A program made the translations under genes and the position numbers. This document shows positions 10,795 through 24,700 of a stretch of 64,000 nt of DNA, piece by piece. The notes beneath the pieces are model-generated. The model was not told the DNA's origin. It made no database searches and saw only the letters and a list, made by a program, of their open reading frames with translations. Location of the stretch: the NCBI RefSeq assembly GCF_036370855.1, contig NC_088112.1, positions 16,112,469 through 16,176,468 of the forward strand, read 5' to 3'. How positions within the stretch are numbered: the stretch's first letter is position 1; each line of letters starts with the position of its first letter. The stretch comes from Dromaius novaehollandiae (Eukaryota; Chordata; Aves; Casuariiformes; Dromaiidae).

Positions 10795-12059
10795 ATTCAC
10801 TTGCGAGATTATCCATCCTTTTGTAGTTAGAAATGTTTGAAGAGCAGCCAAGTCCTTGAGCTACAGAATAATTTAAAAACTCTTTGACTCGGCAGTTCTG
10901 CACACAACACCCAACTGCTCCTTGTTAGAAACTAAGGCTTTTTTTTTCCATGCTGACAATGAATTGTCTTAAACTTTGCCGTTTGATCAGCAAAGTTACT
11001 GCAATATGAAACTACAACTTGTGGATAGATTGCGTAGCGTGGCTCACTCTGACAGCAGCGTCTTGAGCTGAAAATCTACTCTCTTTTAAGAAGCCGCCCA
11101 CCAATTTATTTTTGAAAGATAATTTATGTTGATGAAAACACACAGAAGCATTCTTTGGCTCTATGATTTTTTTTTTTATTTTTTTTTTTAGGAGTAACCA
11201 CTTTTTTTTCCCCTCTGTTTGTACAGGTAGCACCAAGATTGTTATCCTGCCAGATTTATTAAAAAAATACAGAAAAATATAGTTATACTACTCATTTCAG
11301 TCTTGTATCATTTATGAACCCCAGAGCAAACCACCTTTACCAGAATCGCATTGAATCTGTAACTTGCAAGGTACTTTGAGTGTGACCGGCAAAAGTAAGG
11401 CCTGAAGTTTCTACAGTTCGGTTTTGTTTTACAATGTTCATTTTATTCCTAATGCCTAATCAATTTATTAACTGATACTACAATACTATATTCTCCTTGT
11501 TCCTATGAACAGTGATGGAGTAGTTTGCTGCAGAAAAAAACCCAAACCCCAGAAGTCTTAAAATTTAGCTAGAGCACCTAAGATTATATCTACCTTTATT
11601 TAAAAGCCACGCACCTTAAAAAGATGCCACCGTTTCAGAATGGCATATCAAAGGGTTAATCCCAAATGCAACGGGGCAAGCCTGCTAAGGAATTTCTTCA
11701 TCATTTACATCCTTGCCCAGCTGAACTAACATCAAGGTCAACACGTATGCTATAAACACTAGATTGCTTAACCATAATCAGATAAGCAGTATTAAAGAAA
11801 ACCCTCTGAAACTAACTTGGAGGTCTTTTAAAAAAATAAAAATAAAGACACTGGGTAGAGGTAACCTTAATGGTTCGCTTGCTGATAAAAGCCACGCAGC
11901 CCGATCAAGGGCTGAGAAAGGGTTTATGACAGATTGTTATCGTAAACGCAGGTTTCCATAAACGTAACCAATAACGCCCATTCTTCTGCTCTCGACGGCA
12001 AAAATATTCCTAAGACTCGAGTCATATCAAATACCACTTAATGATTTCCAAGACGAGAT

Positions 12060-12420
12060 ATACCGATTAAAGCACAAAACAAGCGACTCGAAAGCAAAGG
12101 TACCAAGGCGACGCGGCCCATCTGTGCTGGTGGCAGCGCGCTTAGGCCCATGCTCCCTGCTCGCCCCGGCGCGTCCTTGTTGGATGCCGGGGCATCGCTG
12201 AGGAGCTCGGGAGGTGCCAGGCCTCTCCTCGGAGACACGCCGGCGTGCACAAACAATGCTGTGCAGAGGGGCATCCCGGGCCTCCTCGAGCAGGGCGCTC
12301 GCGCGGAGGCGGCACTCGGCAAGCCACCCAGCTCGCTGTCGGAGCGGCTCCCTCCCCGCTGACGCCCTTTCGGAGAGCTTCGATGGCAAAATACTCAAAG
12401 GCAGAGACCGAAGAAGCGCC
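12060..12420. promoter_or_regulatory. Intronic CpG island
   Basis: By hand count there are about 25 CpG in 12121-12360, with roughly 60% or more GC. Observed/expected CpG is near 1, against the depleted AT-rich sequence around it. This meets the usual criteria for length, GC and CpG ratio. The open frames here, on both strands and in several phases, are what GC-rich DNA gives by chance and I do not call them genes. It could be an internal promoter, for a short UBTD2 transcript containing exon 3 or for a non-coding RNA on either strand, or an orphan island or enhancer. No TATA box is evident. Confidence 0.6.
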
Positions 12421-15400
12421 GTGTCGGTTAGAGCTCAAAAGTTAAACAGCAGGTGAACATGGTTTACCAGACATCATGACAAGTTTCGAGCAATTTTACA
12501 AAGCCCTTTCTAATTTTGCTGTTGTAATCAAAAACCGCATTTCTGGTCCCTCCTGCGAGAGGCATCGTCTCGGGCCGCAGAAGTTACACGGCACATGGGC
12601 ACTGACAGCACAGCCGAGCAAGAAAGCACAGAGGAAAAAGAAAACACCATCATTTTTTAAGGTTTCCTCGTTACCTAGGCAACAAGGGTCCTCACCAGCC
12701 AGTTAAGGCGGAGGAAGGATACAGCCTTCCTTAAACCCCAGAAGAAAAAACCTCCCCAACAGCGGTTTCAAAGTGGAGGCAGGCGGCTTGGTGCCTGCGT
12801 GCAGCCCAAGCGCTGAGATGCTCCCGGTCTGGTGTACACCGTTTCCTCCGTCCCCTGCTGCCCCCTCCTTCCCCAAATCCCACAGCTGGGCGTCCCACAG
12901 GGATAAGCAGAGAACGGGCAATCAGAGCTCAAACTCCAAGGCCCAGAGGGTGCGTTAGTACTTGGACTTCTCTCCCTGGATCGTGCCAAGAAGCCACATA
13001 GAAGGGGCAGATTTCAAGAAGAAAAACAGAAGGCAGGATGGCTGGCAGGTGTGCAAACAAGAAAGACCAAGGTGTTACTTTAATATTTTACAGAAATATT
13101 AAGGAAGCAGGACAAACCTAAGCATATCGGTACTTCAGATACTTGAGTATCCTTTGCCTAATTGAATACTCCTCTAGATGTTAACATCACTTTAGTAAAC
13201 TTGGGCACAAAAGGTCCTAGTAGGAACATGAAGAACTGCCTTTGGGGAAAAACGGCGATAGAACAAAACCACCAAAACCCCACAACTTTCTGTCATTGAT
13301 TCCCTAGAAAAAGAGTTAAGGTGTCATGGAATCTGATCTAAAGGAGCGCTTTGAGGATCTCACGGACCAATTCGTTTTCTGAGAATTTCCCCGGTAAAGG
13401 CAAGCCACTGTCGAGCTCTAGAGTCGCTCAGTATTGATCCTGCAACACAGTCACCGAGCTACCTTTATAGGCTTGACTCAGGTCAGCCAAAACAGAGCAT
13501 AAAATGCTAGAACCACAGGGGACAGGAATTTTTGAAATATTTCAAAAGTAGTTAATATTAGTCTTGGAGAGTCGGGAATTCTGGAAGGAACAGCAAAACA
13601 GAACCTCTTGTTGGTTGTTATCCAGGTATAAGACAGCTTGAGAGTTTGGGGCAGAAAAATAAGCAGATGTGATCATCAAGCATATGGAATCGGAACATTT
13701 TGAAATGAATTGCTTTGGAGGCCATAAAACTTTGCTTTAATGAGTTTATTAGGATGGAGATATTTCTCTAGCTTGGTAAGGGAAAAATGCTAAAAAAGTG
13801 CCTGATTCGGATACTGTTTCCATGCCTAAACAGGTTAGATTTTGGATGCACTTGTCCTTCTGCACGTGAAAGCATTAGCAATTTAAAAGACCTAAATTGC
13901 ATGAAGGCAAACTTCTGGATGAGTTACTGAAATCAAGTGTATAAGCCCACACTCACCCAAAGACATAAAAAGCTTTTAATGCATTTTAATAGCATTTCTT
14001 TAAAGGTACACACCATTCTTTCATCATGAAAAAGCATCAATTTTCTTATTTTCTGTTCCCAATGCTCCTTGTATTTCTTTAAGATTTTGAGCAGTTTTGA
14101 GGTAGACTGCTCAGAAGTGCCCAAAACACAGAAATCAAGCAAATTTCTCTCTCTTCTTCCCTTCCCCCAGACAGACTTGCTGGAGGAAGAGAAACTAAAA
14201 AAAAAGAAAAAAAGAAAAAGAAATCTAGCATTGCATGAGACTAGCTCATTTAAGGAACTTAAGTGTCTGTGTATAACACATTTGCCCAAGGAACAGCTGG
14301 TTCATTTGTTTTTCTTACTAAGAACTCCATTCTAAAAACCAAGCTGAGCCTGCACTGCTGAAAAAATTGGCAATAGTAATGCTTCTACCTGTAGACTATT
14401 GATTTAAATCCAGTGTAGGTCAGTAATGCCTGAAACTCATCATTACGAATATCAAAAACCAAATGTGTCTTGTTCTGGATCCTACAATACAAGAATTCCT
14501 AGAAAGTAATGACTACGGCAGGCAGAAAAGCTGAAGTATCTCTTCATCTTTACTGGTAGCTGATTCCAGGTCATGGCTGGGAAACACAGAATCTTGTTAA
14601 AAAAAAATAATAAAAAGTGTACTGACGTTAGGTGAATCCTAGATTGGGGAAAGGCAACTTCACTCAGCACACGAGCAGGATTGAGACAAGTGAAAACATG
14701 CAGCGCTTTGTTCTAGCCTACCTGCAACCACTGTAAACCTGGAAAAGCTAAAAGAAAAAAGCTATTTCAACATAAACCCCATATAACTTAATAATGATTG
14801 AAGCAGTGTAACGCTGCAGTTAACACCTGCGGCTCTCCCATTTTCTGGGAAGCAAGGCATCGGAGTACTTGTGGAAGCCCACGCCTTACACCAAGAACAG
14901 AGACCAATAAACCAGCTATAATCATTAATGGTGCAGATGAAGCATTTGATAATTAACCACAAATATGAACCCCCTCTCCATCCTCCCCTTCTCGTTTCAG
15001 CTGCCCCACTAAACCTACATGGGCTGTGCAAATTTGAACTACCGTACTGCAGCTGGGCAGGGCCTTGTCTCACAGTGTCCTGGAGGTAAGCGCTTGCCTC
15101 CAGAGCTGACACTACCACAACTGTGTGCGCAGCAGAGCTATGTTCTCACCCTGCTCCCTTCTCTACTACAAGGAACTTATTCCACCACCTTAAAGAAAGG
15201 GCTTTGTAGATAATAAGTGTTAAGTATTTAATAATTCTCATTTCAAGTTCACTGGAAAAGAGCTCTTCCATTAAGAGGACGTTATCGGTCTGGCTCAATT
15301 CCACCAGAAAAACCTCCTTCCTGAGCCAGCAGGTCTCCGAGTGCTTCAGAAGCTACTTGGTGAGTGGGGACCAGCTCATTCCCACTTGTGGCAACTGGCA

Positions 15401-15659
15401 CAAGACAGACTGGAATTGCACTTTATGCATTACAACAAGGGAAGGAGAAGAAAATTAAGACACTCTGCTACTGCCTTTGTAATCCTCCCACCCTGCTCTT
15501 TTGGCAGAAGTAGCAGCTAGCTGGTTAACTGAATCAGCTATTGCATATTCATGCTGATCTCCACACTCAAATGATCTTCAGAAAGATCACCTGGGCTCCA
15601 AGATCACTGATAAAATAATGTACATTCAGCTCTCTGAAGGGGCTCCAGGCAGCAAACTG

Positions 15660-15732
15660 AGAAACCCTTGCTTTCAGCAGAGGGTTGGGCTAGACAACCT
15701 CTTGAGGTCCCTTCCAACCTGAATGATCCCAT
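15660..15732 (+). mobile_element. CR1 LINE fragment, 3' end
   Basis: The block GGGTTGGGCTAGACAACCTC, followed by GAGGTCCCTTCCAACCTGAATGAT, closely follows the 3' terminal consensus of chicken-type CR1 elements. Only the 3' tail is clear, as is usual for 5'-truncated CR1 copies, and no ORF is retained. It lies antisense to UBTD2 in intron 2. The upstream limit is uncertain. Confidence 0.85.
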
Positions 15733-18700
15733 GCCTAATTGGGTGCTTTTGCTATAATACTTTAAACAACAAATCTCAATATAAGCAGCTAGCCAAAGAC
15801 CTGCATGTGTATTTTAAGCCATTCTACTTCAAATTCAGTATGCCCTACCTCAGTGACAGGCAGGGTTTGTGAACTAGGCCGGTGATCTCAGGAGTGAAAA
15901 ACCAGTTTTGCAACTTAATGCCTGCATGCAGGCGCACAGGAGGAAAGCCCAGACTGCTATCGCTAAATCAGCAGTGCCTGGTACCTACAGAAACAAGAGG
16001 GCAACACTACTGGAAAGAGCTACACTTGTGCTCTCAGATGGCATTTGCTGAGCACTCACATGCCAAAGAAAATGAGATGCATCTGGACAGCAAACTAGAC
16101 AGGGGGTTTGCACAGCTCCTTCTGCAATAATCTGTTGGCCAAGACGTTGGTGCAGATACACAAGGTGCACTGCTGGGCACACTGATGCTCTCCCTTTATT
16201 ATAGCAGAGCACCAGCATAAGTCAATTCATTAGCACCAATTAACAAGATTGAAAGATAATTAAGATGACACTATTTCCCAAAAGACAGAAATTTCAACAC
16301 TAGATAATCATGCCACTTTTATTCAAATGTTAGCCATGGTTTGTAGACAAGCAGAACTGGGAGAGTGAGGGATACTCGAGGGACATATGAGAGCCATGCA
16401 GGGAGAGGAGTGGGATTAGCTGCCACGGGAGGCGCAATGGATGGACTCAAGCCCACAGATCCCAAACCTCCAACTCCTCAAAACTCCTCTTTCCTTTATA
16501 AAGCCTTCACTAATGCCAGCATTTAAGGCTGTCCAGTAGTATTTGGCCCTTATGTAAGGGCAGTTAAGCCAAATCAAAATTTCTGAAAAACAAGCAAAAA
16601 ACTTAGGGATACGCTAACAGCTACTGTAGACTAACACCAGTAACACTGCCAGCACCAACGTTCCCTACTGCCAGCCTAGACAGCTCTACGCATCTCCTGC
16701 CAAGCTCCCCGTCTGAAGCGATGAGAAGGGTTCAAATCCAGCCTGGGGCAAAGCTGCCACATGCGGCACTTCCAGCTGCATCAAGCCACTCCACTGTATT
16801 TCACTGGGAACGGGTCTAGGCAAGGCACATGGATATGCATGGTGGCTACTGCACAGGAGAGGGGCTGAGCTGACCCCAGAGTGGTGCCTACCTTTGCCAA
16901 TTCTGACACTCAGAGTGCATCACTTCACCCCAAAACTTAAGGGGCAAAGGCGGCAGTGACGAGTTTGTTAGCAAGTGATCAGTCATTGCAGTCGATGCTG
17001 CAGGAGGAACGAAATAGGCTACGCGCACTATTTGTAGCAACTCTTCTAGTAACTCTTATTCTCATGCTAACCTGTGTCCGAGTCTTTCTGGGAAGAAGGA
17101 CAAGAATGACGTCCGCCATGCATATTTTAGCACAGAAAAAAACTGTTTCCTTTTTTCCCCTCAAATAAAGGGAATGATCTTGTGTTTCAGCTATGAAACG
17201 AGGAGCAATTTGCAGGGGACCACAGCAGCAGCAATCCTGTAAGTAGAATTGGGTTCTGCAGTCCCATGGAGCTTGCTTTTCTTGTGGATGGCATGGTGTT
17301 AGCCTACAGGAGAAAGAGAGGAACCCAGAGAACAAGACCTACATCAGAAAGCACAAAACTTGACAGCAATGTAACTTACAGAACAGAGTTAAGTTTCCCT
17401 TGATACAGGTTTTAGTAGAGCACAAATAAGCACAGCATGTATGCATTTCACTGGTTTTCAGTTCTCCTGGCTGAGATAGTCAACTACGACACTGATCAGG
17501 CCAGCATTCACCTGTAATCCACAACACAGCTGAAGACGTCCAGTAACTAGACTTGGACTACCAAAAATAGCTACCACATAAACAACACACAAAGACAGCA
17601 ACTTTTAACTATAACTATGGGCTCAGAGACTAACCAATCACCCAGTCGAGGAATGCTTTAAGACAAGTTTCCCTTTCCCTCTTCTTTAAAGCTTTTTGCT
17701 GCAATAGAAACTCCAGACAGATTCATTGGTAAGAACGTCTTTATCCAAATAAGGCTTGATTGAGAAAGTCACTTATGTATTAATGCTCGGTAGTTGTCAT
17801 GTTAGCAACACCATATGTACTGCCACTTTTATATCACTCTGTAAAACTTGCATCTAATATTGCAAGGTAACAGCTTTCAAGAAACACTACATCAGGGTTC
17901 AAAGATGACAAGTCTTTTTACTAAAAGTATTCATGTACTATTCTGCTTTGCATTTCATTAAAATAGATGCCTGTCTAGACAGGCTTCTTAGTTAACCAGA
18001 GTGTTTTTTTTTTTCTCCCTGATGAAAAGATCTGCTTTGTATATGCTCTTCATTTACATTTGCTGTCCTCCATTATCCATCTGCCTTAAAAAAGTGGAAG
18101 GGGGCTGGGAGGAGCAAGCATGGTATCGTGATCTTCTGAGCCCACATTATATACCTCAGCAGACAGCTATCTTAGCCTGATCATATAATATTTTGCTATC
18201 CGTTCAGTCTGAGGATGTACGGAAGTGGAACTCGGATTTACAGAAGTTGTCATTGCCTTTACTTCCACAGAATTTTTATTTTAAGTAGTCTGGTGTCCCT
18301 GTAAACCAGGAGGGCATACTTAGCACACAAAACCATACAACTAATATTGTCAAAATGAAAAACTTGATATCAAGGTATTAACAACACTTCATATAACTGA
18401 TATAGGTTTTCTGTCTTCTTGCCAACCAGGAAGACTTGTGCAGTCTTCTCTACCTTGGCTTTCTTTGGAGGTCTTTTACAAACCATTTCCTCTGCTTTCC
18501 TATAACAGTTATGTAAAAACCTCCTTCCTGATGCAGAAGTCATGGATATTTGGCTGCAATGTTACAGAAATGCTATCAGAAAACACAGCATATCAGATCC
18601 TGAAGTACAGAGGCTTTATTTTTTCAGAAAAGGGAGAAGAGAAGATGCCATTCGGACTGGAGAAGTTGAGTTAAACCTAAACCAGAGTCCTAGACTTATG

Positions 18701-21700
18701 AATGGACTCTGTCATCCTAAGAAATGCAACATTTTTTGTGAGATACACCTGTAAAAGTATCCAACAGAAAAAATTAAAAGAATGTACTATTTTAGATGTG
18801 CTCACTGAGAAATGCAAACAGTCTTAGTCCATCAAGGCAATATGACATTTTGTATATTGACCAAATATAACACATTTAACTCTGTTCAGTCGCTTTCCTA
18901 ACACAAGGAACTATTTTGTTATTTACAGTTACTTCTGGAAGACAAATGAGGTAACTTTTGCTATTTGTCTTTTCCTTAAGAGGATTTCCCTTTACCCGAG
19001 ATCAGCAGGACCCTATCGACCGATACAGCAGACTCCTTCACGACCCGACAAACGTGCCAGAGCCCACTGCACTCTTTCCAAGACAAGAGGCAAAGACAGC
19101 TCTACCCTTGCTCGAGACTAACCTCACCAGGTACAACACACTTGTCTTTTAACCTCACGCTGCCTCATATCTCCTAGCTGCCCCAAGAGAAAGCCCACCC
19201 TTTTGCTTCTCCAGTGGAGGTGGCGAGGCCAAGACGCACCGACCGATGCACGGGAAGATGCGATCAGCAACTAGCAACTGCTGTAACTCGAGCTGCTCTC
19301 TCTCCATGGCCTGACTAGTGTCAGCGCATTTAACCTTCCAGCAACGCCCTCGCAGCCACAACGCCCTCGCCGGGCAGTTCAACGATACTTGCGACTTAGT
19401 CTAATTTGAGCAAGAAGTGCGCACAAATGGAAATTTGGCTCGAGACGGCACTTGTTATGGCCTGAGCAGACACAACAGCAGAGACGAGCTCTTAGACTGT
19501 TTGCTTTTGCAAAAGCAAATGTGCATTTCCGTGGGGTGAGGAGAAGTCCCACGTCGGTTCACAACGAGAGAAGGGTGCGTGGAAAACCTTCCACTTCAAG
19601 ACTAACCAACAACCCCCCCAACCTACCTACATGCAGCAGGGGACGGCAAGAGAGCACAGAACAACTCGGACATGAGTTTGCTCTGCATTGTTTTCCTCTT
19701 AGCGCTCCCAAACTTACTCATGTCCATGTGTTGCCATAATGAGCGTGTGTGTGCTCAGTATCCAAGGATAACCAGCAAAAATGCTAAAGGCTCCAAGGAG
19801 GTCAAGAAAACTGTCACAATCCCACATTAGTACCTATGTCCTAAAATAAAACTACAACACAGAGCTGCTTAAAAAGTGGGGGAAGAGGATCAAAGAAGGT
19901 TACAGGAGAGATATGAAGTGACAGAAGCCTGCAGTATTGCTTTATTTAATGTAATGTGCTCCTCACCTCCAAGATGCTGCTCTTTCAGACAGAATTGCCT
20001 TACTTATAGCTACAATAATAAAAAAAAATTGATTAAGCATAAGTGTAGAACTTTTCATGTTACTCAGAGCTATAGTCTCTCTTAAACATTCATCTACCAA
20101 AGGCTTCTGGGGATCTGCACAGACTGTGAAAGCCAAGACAGGTTAATAATTCAAGGCCTTGCTGCAGCTATGAACTTCTACAAAAACTTCCTCAGTTGCT
20201 ATAAACTAAAAAAAAGGCCTGAGATCTCATTATTTCCATATAAATACTAATAGTCAAAGCGTGTAACACTTTGTTTTGCTGCAAGTTTTATTTGTAATAA
20301 TGTTGTGAAACAAATATCACTTGTGCTTTGTGCGTGCTAGCTTCCATATTAGGCTTAGAAGTATATCATCTGAAAAGCAAAGCACATTGCTGGAAATATC
20401 ACTGAGAAATGGAAAAAGCCAGCTATTGACTCCAGGTCTAAACAAACTCAGTCTCTTTCTAGGTATGATTTAGAAGTCCCTTATGCTTTTAATCCTTTCA
20501 AGTTACAGTACCACCAGGCATGCTGGTGCTAAGGAAAAAAAAAATCTCTAGAAATTAGTACTTTTTCCCTTCTTGGCAAATCTGGATTTCACCAGGTGAA
20601 GGGGAGTGTATCATGTGCTTTTACAGGCTCCAACATTCCCTTGCTTATCAGCCTGGTCAGTCTGCTAAGTACTGAGCAGCATCAGATATTTGGGGAGTTT
20701 CCTCCTCCATTTCCAGAGGTAAATCTCCTTCATAACATACTGACTGGAGCTCTGTAATGGCTTGAAGAACCACCTCAAGATATTTATTGTAGGAGGCTGT
20801 GGACTATATCTGTTGCTTGCCAAGCTCCCTTGTGCAGCTCCTGGCACAGCCGTGCCCTTGGCAGCTCCTCATTGGGAGTTCCCACAGCCCGGCCCGCAGA
20901 ACCACCAAGGCCCGGTGTACTGGCAATAACCAATACCCTTCCCAGGTATTAAAGAATCTCCTTCAGGATTCCTTGCAGGTTAGTTAGTACCACACAGGCT
21001 CTTTCTAATACATAACCATTAAGGACCTTAGAGCCATCATCTGGCTCTAAAAGGCTGGATTAGGGAGAAGCTCATCAGAGCCTTCCCCTGTGACTCAGAC
21101 ACTTCTGACAGTAACTATCTTGCCTTGGTCTAGGAGAAGAGATACCATCTTCCTCTTACGGAGATTCCTGAAGCCAAAACTGCAGATGACAGATGTCTCG
21201 TCCGCTGTCAGCTGGAGAACGTGGAGGAATGGTAGCGGTGTGTTCACAGACACTGAGGACGTGACAAACCTAAGGCCTGGCTGAGCCCTTTTATTTAAAT
21301 AACTGAGGCACCTTACCAGAGAAGGCTTTAGGAACACCAATTTGGGGATGAAATGCTCTACTTCTGTCACAGAAACATGAGATACTGCCTCAGAATATCA
21401 CCTTTTTGCAAAAAAGGCATCTAAATGACTCAGTGGTTTATACTGATTTTTTTTTTTAAATGAGCAATACATTTTAAACACCTCATCCTTCTTTTTCTTA
21501 TTTTACTACAAGCAGACGGCAAGGCAGATTAAGTAGACACTCAGTTTCCCCGTTGTAAGCGGTCAAGGATGGTGTAAATGTCCACTCCTGTGGAATATCT
21601 AATAAACTGGACATTGTGCCCTGGCCATTAACAGATACCAGAGGAATATTATTCGCTTGAGAAAGACGTGCTTCTGTCTGGAAAACCTGTATGTATTACA

Positions 21701-24700
21701 ACAAGCAATCTCCAAGCTTCTTCTAAAAAGAATCCAAGATGCTTTTCCTTTGCGTCTCCCGTTTTATTTTGAGCATCTAACAGCCACGATGTAGAGCGAG
21801 TCTTTTTTTTCCCCCCTCTCCGTAAGGAGTTAGCTGCACTTTTCTAGTCATACACCAATGTAAAAAATACTGTCGTGAAGCAGTGCAGCACAGCCCTCCG
21901 CACCGCAGCAGAAAAGGCAAGCAGAAACCCAAGACAGGAAACAGACAGGCATATGCTATCAGAGGAAGAGACTTGAGAAGAGTCCAAGCAATTATGTTGA
22001 CGAAGCTCCTCAAAATACCTTTCAGAAAAACAAGAGCAGAAGTTAAAAATATTTAAGGAAAACAACTGTAGGATGTAGCCATAAGTGGGTTTTTATTTGA
22101 AGAGCTGATAGTTTTGAACCTGCACTTAGATATATAAATATTTCAGTCAGCCACAACTGCTTTACATCCTGGTGATTCGATTCAGGGCTCCGTTTGAAGA
22201 AAACATGGAAACTGTCCCTCCAGAAGGATATTGTGCATCTATTTTAAACATATTAATCACAGCAGAAATAACAAAAAGCATCGTCTTCAAGGCAACTCAG
22301 GACAGAAGAGACTTTCAAGAAAACACATGGTTTCAAGGTTAGTAGGAGTCCTCAACTCTCCAATTCAACCTGCCCAACGGCATACTGCTTCCTTCACTAG
22401 CACCAACATGCTTAACAAGAAGGAGCAAAAAAAGTTTGTTCAGTTCCTACTGAAAACACTTGATACAGGAAAAAGCTACCACAGGAGTCACACACATCAA
22501 AAGGCCACAAGGATTAATGAAGGCTACAGTGGGATAAAGAAATTAAAGCAATTCACTAAAAGAGATGGGGTCTTCTCACCACTTTCCACAGTAGCCCATT
22601 GTTTTAAACTGGTATAAAATTACTTGGTCTCTGAAGGTTCATTTTATATCATGAACACACGCACTTGCTAGCTGGTATCCATGTATCGGCCCAAGCATAT
22701 TAGCTTGAACCAAATGGGAGGCAAGAAGTGATCCTACACAATGATCTAGAATTTTGAAGATGACAGAAAACAAAATTAAAGCAACAGAAAGGGGTGCACC
22801 ATTGTAATAAAAGTGCTGTGGTAGTGATAAGCTTATGACTTGCTAACCCAATTCAAAAGATTATCTTTAACTGCCTCATCGACTAGTTAATGTCATTTCT
22901 CCCTCATTCTCTACTCACACATCTTTGTGCTTGGCTTTCTACTACACGCTATGCACAGTGGCTGTAAAGCAGAAAGAGGAAAAATGTTCGCCAAATGTTG
23001 GCCTGTTATCTCCTTCTTTGAGAACAAGGAAAAAAAAAATAAAACCAGTTCAGAGACAGTGCAGTAAGCGTTGTAGCTGCAGCCTTCTCATATGGAATTT
23101 CCCAATTACAACAGAATTTACTGAACCTTCTCTAATTTCCAGTCTGGAAATCTGCTGAAGTGCTCACACAGGCTACATCCCAGAGCTCTTCCAAAACCTG
23201 AAGTTACACCCAGCCTAGGCGGAAGCCAAAGGGAAAGGAAAGGAGTAACTCACTGGTGTGCAGCTTTTTAAATCAGCGCTGGTTTACTTCCTTGTCTTTC
23301 TAAAATGCACACAAGTCGCCCATTGCAAAAATAGAGGCCTTTCATGATCTATCCCTTCCCCACCCACTTCTGAGGCCATGGATGCTTTTCTGAGCAGCAA
23401 AACCAGCCCAGACAGTTACCCCATTCCCAAATCCTGCTCTGTATTAATTCGGTCACCCTGCGACCAATGCTTGGAGCTGTGTTATAAACCAGGTTGGGGA
23501 AATGAGGTATGTTAAAAGCAACCTGAGGTTATGGCACTGGAGATGTTCACTGCGCCTGCTCACCATCCTGTGGCCCCATAAACAGATTTTCTTTGGGAAA
23601 TGAACCCTCCTCTCCAAAATACGTCAACTGCTATGAAGACAACTGGGCAAACAGGTAGCCCCATCTTGCCAAACAGCATCACCTCCCTGCATCCTTGCAT
23701 CCCTCCTCCGAATTCAAGTAAAAATAAACTAAGGAATCATCACATGAAAGAAGCCAACTACAGATACCTGTATGATTTAGAAGGGCAACCTTTTACACCA
23801 TTTCCCAAAAACAAGGGTTTCTCTTCCCGAGTTTATTTTGTGCCTTAGAGGCAACTTCACTGTTTCATTCACAGTCACATTCTTTGTTTTGCACAAATCC
23901 TTTTAGAGTAAGGACAGGAGCAAACAACTATCAAAAAAGAAAACATAGCTGAAGAGTAGGAACAATTGGCCGTGAGATTACAGGTCAATGCAGGATTGAG
24001 TTATTCCCATTAACTCTCTCCTTCTCCCTGCCCCTCTGCCCCAGAAGTGTATCAAAAGGGAAACAGGTAAAGTAATCAAGAGCTCAACTGTTCAGAATTC
24101 TACTTAAACATAATAAAATCAAACAAAAGAAAGCTGTCAACTATCAGCTCTGAAGCAGTTACTATGAAAGAAGGTGTTTCTACTATGCTAGAATTCATAA
24201 ATTCTTGCTGTAAATTTGCCCTTTTTCTTTGGGAAGGTAAGCAAGTCTATTACTTAAGTAAGCTTCCAGGAACTGAAATAATGTGCTGTATTTTCAGCCA
24301 GAAAGAGCTGTTTTCTCACTTGTATTTATAAATCGAGTATGTCCTCCTTGAAGTTCCAGTGGAAAAAAAGCACCTAAAGCTGGCGATTGTGCAACATAGT
24401 AAGTCATGCGAGGAGGCTTTATGGGCTGCACAATGCTGTTAAACCAAATGACAACATAAAGTAGCAAAAGAGAACGTGAAACAAGGCTTTAGAAAACATA
24501 TAAATGTTTTGCAGCGCTGCATCTACCTTTTGAATCCTTAATCTGCTTCCTGAAGGATAGTAAAAGGTGCAATAGCTAGTGTAATAATAGACTTTGTCTT
24601 TAAAATTTTACATGGATCCAGGGCACAAGTTAAACAATTCCAGCTGCAGAACTTCTGTACGCAGAAGAGGCCGAGAGGCATGGAGGCGAGAGATGGGAGA

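Noticed and set aside
12027-12456. Six overlapping open frames on both strands as coding genes
   Set aside because: They coincide with a CpG island, where stop codons are rare by composition; Arg/Ala/Pro-rich products in every frame show no coding preference.
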